Source: Erysipelotrichaceae bacterium
GTDB taxonomy: Bacteria; Bacillota_I; Bacilli_A; Erysipelotrichales; Erysipelotrichaceae
Assembly (NCBI GenBank): GCA_017539105.1
Contig: JAFYHQ010000029.1
Span: 62,001-126,000 of the forward strand
Reading direction: 5' to 3'
Length of the DNA stretch: 64,000 nt
In this document: positions 61,866 through 64,000 of the stretch, one piece after another
Position numbering within the stretch: position 1 is the stretch's first letter
Layout: every line of letters starts with the position of its first letter
The notes under the pieces: model-generated
Told to the model about the DNA's origin: nothing
The model's database searches: none
Seen by the model: the letters and a program-made list of their open reading frames with translations, nothing else
Translations under genes and position numbers: made by a program

Positions 61866-63724
61866 ATTTAGACTACTACTTTTCCGGCATCGATACCGAA
61901 TGCTACAGATACATGGGTTGTCACAAGAAAGATGATGGCGTCGAGTTTTATCTGTGGGCTCCGCATGCCAGGAAAGTGGAAGTCTTTATGTCCAGAGACA
62001 GTTTCCAGGTCTACTATCCGTTTGAGAAAGTTGACGATCGGGGCATCTGGCATCTGTTTCTTCCGGATTGCGAATGCATCTATTCCTATCGCTACCGCAT
62101 CTGGACGGATGACAAGCATTTCGTAGAGAAAGCCGATCCTTGCGCATTCTACAGCGAAAAGCGTCCTGCCAATGCTTCGGTAATGTATGACCTGTCGCAG
62201 TATCATTTCACCGATAAGGCCTACATGGACAACCGTCATTTTTCCTATCAGGAACCGATGAATATCTATGAGCTGCATGTGAATGGCTTCATGCACAGCG
62301 CTCCGATGACAACCTATCAGGAACTGAAGGAGCAGCTGATCCCTTATGTCAAGAAAATGGGTTATACCCATATCGAACTGATGCCGATCGTCGAACATCC
62401 TTATGACGGTTCCTGGGGCTATCAGGCGACAGGCTTCATGTCGGCAACCAGCCGTTATGGAACGCCTTGGGATCTGATGGATCTGGTTAACGAGTGTCAT
62501 CTCAATGACATCGGCGTGATACTGGATGTCGCCTATGTGCATTTTGCGACCGACAGTTTCGGTCTGGCGAAATTCGATGGACAATCCTGTTACGAATATG
62601 AAGATGAACGTCTTTCCCGTTCGCAATGGGGTTCCTACCAGTTCAATCTTGGTTCGGGTCCGGTCATTTCTTATCTGATGTCGGCAGCGAATCTGTTTCT
62701 GAACGAGTATCATTTCGACGGTCTCAGGATGGATGCGGTTTCCAATATCATTTTCTATGATGGAAACAAGAATATCGGCGTCAACGAGAGCGGGCTGTCT
62801 TTCGTGAAGCGTTTCAACTATTCTTTGAAGCAGCAGCATCCGGATGTGATCATCATTGCGGAAGATTCCACGGATTATCCGAATGTGACAGTTCCTACGG
62901 AGTATCAGGGCCTGGGCTTCGACTACAAGTGGGATCTCGGATGGATGAATGATACCTTGAAATACTATGCGATGGACCCGGAATACCGGCAGTACCATCA
63001 CAACCAGCTGACTTTCTCGATGGCCTATTTCTATTCCGAGAAATTCATTCTTCCATTGTCGCACGATGAAGTGGTCCACTCCAAAGGAACCATCGTCGAC
63101 AAGATGTGGGGCGATTACGAAACCAAATTCGCGCAATGCCGGAACCTCTTCCTGTACATGTATACCCATCCTGGAAAGAAATTGAATTTCCTGGGGAATG
63201 ACATGGCCATGTTCAGGGAGTTCGATGAACAGAAAGAACTGGATTGGTTCCTGCTGCAGTATCCGATGCATGATTCGTTCAATCGTTACTTCAGGGATCT
63301 TTGTCAGATCTATCTGGCGCATAAGGCATTCAGCTGTTACGACTATGATCCGCTGTCATTCAAATGGATCGATGCGGATAACAACAAAGAATCGATTTAC
63401 ATCTATTCCCGTTACGACGAAGATTACTGTTACGTGATCGTTTTGAATATGAAACCGATCAGCTATCATGATTACACGATCGGCGTTCCTTTCTCGGGAA
63501 CCTATACGGAACTGATCAATTCGGAGAAAGATATCTATTCCGGTTGCAACATGTGCAACTTCAAGCCGGTCAGATCAAAGAAAGCCAAATCTCATGGGCT
63601 TCCTTATTCGATCGCGATCGATATCGCTCCATATGCGGGAATCATCTTTGCAACCAGAATCAAGAAAAAACCTGCACCGGTCTCGGAACCGCATACGCGC
63701 AAGCGCACAAGAGTTGCAGGATAA
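61862..63724 (+). CDS. glgB: 1,4-alpha-glucan branching enzyme
   Basis: GlgB introduces alpha-1,6 branches. The 620-residue protein has an N-terminal CBM48 domain (about 15-110) and GH13 barrel regions: DVAYVHFAT, GLRMDAVSNIIFY (nucleophile Asp), IIAEDSTDYP (acid Glu) and LPLSHDEVVHSKG (Asp), plus the C-terminal beta domain. Region I reads DVAYVHF where many GlgB have DWVPGHF, so its substrate loop differs. The last 20 residues form a basic tail (KKKPAPVSEPHTRKRTRVAG). It is the last gene of the operon. Confidence 0.95.
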   Translation: MNLDYYFSGIDTECYRYMGCHKKDDGVEFYLWAPHARKVEVFMSRDSFQVYYPFEKVDDRGIWHLFLPDCECIYSYRYRIWTDDKHFVEKADPCAFYSEKRPANASVMYDLSQYHFTDKAYMDNRHFSYQEPMNIYELHVNGFMHSAPMTTYQELKEQLIPYVKKMGYTHIELMPIVEHPYDGSWGYQATGFMSATSRYGTPWDLMDLVNECHLNDIGVILDVAYVHFATDSFGLAKFDGQSCYEYEDERLSRSQWGSYQFNLGSGPVISYLMSAANLFLNEYHFDGLRMDAVSNIIFYDGNKNIGVNESGLSFVKRFNYSLKQQHPDVIIIAEDSTDYPNVTVPTEYQGLGFDYKWDLGWMNDTLKYYAMDPEYRQYHHNQLTFSMAYFYSEKFILPLSHDEVVHSKGTIVDKMWGDYETKFAQCRNLFLYMYTHPGKKLNFLGNDMAMFREFDEQKELDWFLLQYPMHDSFNRYFRDLCQIYLAHKAFSCYDYDPLSFKWIDADNNKESIYIYSRYDEDYCYVIVLNMKPISYHDYTIGVPFSGTYTELINSEKDIYSGCNMCNFKPVRSKKAKSHGLPYSIAIDIAPYAGIIFATRIKKKPAPVSEPHTRKRTRVAG

Positions 63725-63735
63725 TCAGGAATGAA

Positions 63736-63757
63736 AGACGGATCGAAGGATCCGTCT
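63736..63757 (+). terminator. hairpin after glgB
   Basis: AGACGGATC, loop GAAG and GATCCGTCT form a 9-bp stem. The downstream sequence CTGTTT is a poor T-run, so termination may be partial. Confidence 0.5.
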
Positions 63758-63776
63758 CTGTTTGAAGGAGAAGATT

Positions 63777-64000
63777 ATGAAAACCAAAGATGTGACATTT
63801 CTTGCGTTAGGCATTGCATTGTTTGTGGTGTTGTCCATGTGTCTGAGAGTTCCGGTGTTTGAGAACTATTACCTCTGCCTTGGCTATATCGTCATGACGG
63901 TCTATATCTGGTGCTTCAACTGGTACGAAGGCGCGATCATCGGTTTTGTCGGAGTGATTCTGTACTGTATCATCGGCAATCTCGGTTTCAATGGCATGCC
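63777..64000 (+). CDS. ECF transporter S component, 3'-truncated by window edge
   Basis: GAAGGAG lies before the ATG at 63777 and the frame is open to the window end (74 codons). The translation has two to three membrane helices (VTFLALGIALFVVLSMCL, then YYLCLGYIVMTVYIWCF, then GAIIGFVGVILYCIIG) with the pattern LRVPVFENYYLCLGYIV, typical of energy-coupling-factor S subunits. The substrate cannot be told from this fragment, and no riboswitch lies upstream. Confidence 0.7.
   Translation, partial: MKTKDVTFLALGIALFVVLSMCLRVPVFENYYLCLGYIVMTVYIWCFNWYEGAIIGFVGVILYCIIGNLGFNGM

Overview
The window is chromosomal DNA from a low-to-mid-GC Gram-positive bacterium (Bacillota), most likely an anaerobic member of the Erysipelotrichia. 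The evidence is a Bacillus-like housekeeping gene set (pth-mfd-rqcP-divIC, tmk-holB-ricT-rsmI, darA, ftsEX, typA, trhP pair, cmk-der, pbp1A), a T-box leader on leuS, an FMN riboswitch on ribU, and an oxygen-reducing flavodiiron protein fused to rubredoxin, which is typical of anaerobes. The species call is inference from gene content and protein style; no rRNA is present. I see no phage, insertion sequence or CRISPR array. Coding density is very high and many neighbouring genes overlap by a few bases.

Layout. 1-9.4 kb: translation, repair and replication genes (pth, mfd, rqcP, divIC, nudix hydrolase, tmk, holB, ricT, rsmI). 9.4-15.6 kb: accessory stretch with a small membrane protein, a flotillin-like gene behind a probable yybP-ykoY-type riboswitch, an AT-rich PDDEXK nuclease gene, a cyclase-type hydrolase, two tRNA-Leu genes (GAG and CAG), a flavin-reductase fusion and a duplicated lipoprotein. 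15.7-21.3 kb: typA, the tRNA hydroxylation pair trhP1/trhP2, two tandem SpoU methyltransferases and acylphosphatase. 21.3-25.2 kb: flavodiiron protein, azlCD and darA. 25.3-30.9 kb: cell-wall separation cluster ftsE-ftsX-M23 hydrolase-S41 protease, then an MBL hydrolase. 30.9-40.7 kb: T-box leuS, a CBS protein, XpaC-like/MuiA-like pair, a membrane fusion protein, a phosphoesterase, rplM-rpsI. 40.7-48.6 kb: sugar nucleotidyltransferase, glpK, FMN reductase, sirtuin, riboflavin transporter, a tail-anchored Pro/Glu-rich protein, cmk and der. 48.6-56.4 kb: PBP1A, aminopeptidase, exonuclease III, dipeptidase, HAD phosphatase. 56.4-63.7 kb: a complete glycogen operon (debranching enzyme, glgC, glgD, glgA, glgB). 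The right edge cuts an ECF transporter S subunit.

The most striking signal is architectural. At nine genes a -10 box (TATAAT or close) lies exactly six bases upstream of the start codon, with no useful Shine-Dalgarno, so the A of ATG falls at the expected transcription start. Three further genes (typA, ftsE, pbp1A) have 8-10 base gaps. This implies a class of leaderless mRNAs beside ordinary SD-led genes. The second notable signal is the flotillin leader: a good sigma-A promoter, a yybP-ykoY-like aptamer and an intrinsic terminator whose 5' arm would be sequestered by the aptamer's closing stem.
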